A stretch of 14,220 nt of DNA, from positions 1 through 14,220 of the forward strand of contig JAZBPA010000352.1 of assembly GCA_036351435.1 (NCBI GenBank), in the 5' to 3' direction. The notes beneath the pieces were generated by a model. The model saw only the letters and a list, made by a program, of their open reading frames with translations, was not told the DNA's origin and did no database searches. Each line of letters begins with the position of its first letter. The stretch's first letter is position 1. This document shows positions 13,752 to 14,220 of the stretch, in pieces. The stretch is from JAAUQA01 sp036351435. GTDB lineage: Bacteria > Pseudomonadota > Gammaproteobacteria > Competibacterales > Competibacteraceae. Both the position numbers and the translations under genes were made by a program.

Positions 13752-14220
13752 AACCACTGCTGTGGCTCAGCCTGCTGCGGCATCTGGCGAGGCATCCTTG
13801 GCAACTGGGTTTGTCTATTCTAGGCATCGCACTCGGTGTGGCCGTGGTGCTTGCAGTTGATTTGGCTAACGCCAGCGCCCGACAAAGTTTTCTGCAGTCC
13901 ATGGAACAAGTCGCCGGACGCGCCACCCACCGGATCGTCGGCGGTCCGCAAGGGATACCGGAATCGTTTTACACCACTTTACGGGTGCGACAGGGTTTGC
14001 GCGACACCGCCCCGGTGGTTACCGGCAATGTGACTCTGCCCGCTGAACCCGGTCGGTTATTCCAAGTGTTGGGCGTCGATCCGTTCGCTGAGGCACCGTT
14101 TCGCGGTTATTTGGACAGCGTGAGCAGCACTGGCGTCGATCTCGGCGATTTTATGACCGAACCCGGAGCAGCCCTGCTGCCGAGGCAATTCGGGCGATCA
14201 GCCGAAGTGCTGGCCGGCGA
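13748..14220 (+). CDS. FtsX-like ABC transporter permease, YbbP type (5' part)
   Basis: The frame starts with GTG, overlapping the ATPase stop by GTGA, and is open for 157 codons to the window edge. It begins with a short basic/hydrophobic segment, then a transmembrane helix at about 19-40 (GLSILGIALGVAVVLAVDLA). A periplasmic region follows, beginning NASARQSFLQSMEQVAGRA, which resembles the MacB-like periplasmic core domain of YbbP proteins. Such permeases are about 800 residues with two FtsX units, so most of the gene lies beyond the window. The segment RIVGGPQGIPESFYTTLR fits the same family (YbbP proteins have a similar early motif). Partner of the ATPase immediately upstream; the substrate is unknown. 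Confidence 0.8.
   Translation, partial: MKPLLWLSLLRHLARHPWQLGLSILGIALGVAVVLAVDLANASARQSFLQSMEQVAGRATHRIVGGPQGIPESFYTTLRVRQGLRDTAPVVTGNVTLPAEPGRLFQVLGVDPFAEAPFRGYLDSVSSTGVDLGDFMTEPGAALLPRQFGRSAEVLAG

Overview
The window looks like chromosomal DNA of a gammaproteobacterium of moderate GC content. The gene families support this: a NasS/NasT-type nitrate control system, a Klebsiella-type assimilatory nitrate reductase, a DUF2868/DUF3482 membrane GTPase pair, TusA, and a LolD/YbbA-YbbP-type ABC pair. I cannot name a genus from the sequence alone. No tRNA, rRNA, IS element, phage gene or CRISPR array is visible.

Left part, + strand (1-5160). A short secreted redoxin-like ORF (97-324) ends before its expected active site and looks like a remnant. 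A gene-poor stretch of about 470 nt follows, with a strong hairpin, a palindrome and a TATAAT box. Then come a DUF2868 membrane protein and a DUF3482 GTPase overlapping by ATGA. TusA lies 25 nt downstream with a good Shine-Dalgarno. A small exported protein of unknown function has its own TATAAT box and ends at a clear intrinsic terminator (5124-5158).

Middle, - strand (5196-12735). This is a nitrate assimilation cluster read right to left: nasT (ANTAR antiterminator), a 313-nt leader, a nitrate-binding protein without signal peptide (best read as the cytoplasmic sensor NasS), a NasC-type NADH/FAD electron-transfer subunit, the molybdenum catalytic subunit NasA with a C-terminal BFD-like [2Fe-2S] domain, and an unexpected MmgE/PrpD-family protein. 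The leader carries the signature of NasT control. There is a 6-bp hairpin with hexaloop AACGGC, then five nucleotides later a second candidate hairpin with hexaloop AACGAC (both have A1 and G4). The second overlaps the 5' arm of a strong intrinsic terminator followed by nine U. The likely circuit is that NasS holds NasT without nitrate or nitrite, and that the ligand frees NasT to bind the two hairpins and prevent termination, so nasS-nasC-nasA is transcribed. Because nasS lies behind the leader, induction should also raise its own inhibitor. Nitrite reductase (NirBD) and a nitrate transporter are absent from the window and must be encoded elsewhere.

Right part, + strand (12736-14220). A 323-nt divergent intergenic region holds a GC-rich hairpin with a T-run and a short ORF interrupted by an in-frame amber codon. 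An ABC transporter ATPase of the LolD/YbbA type follows, overlapping by GTGA an FtsX-like permease that runs off the window.
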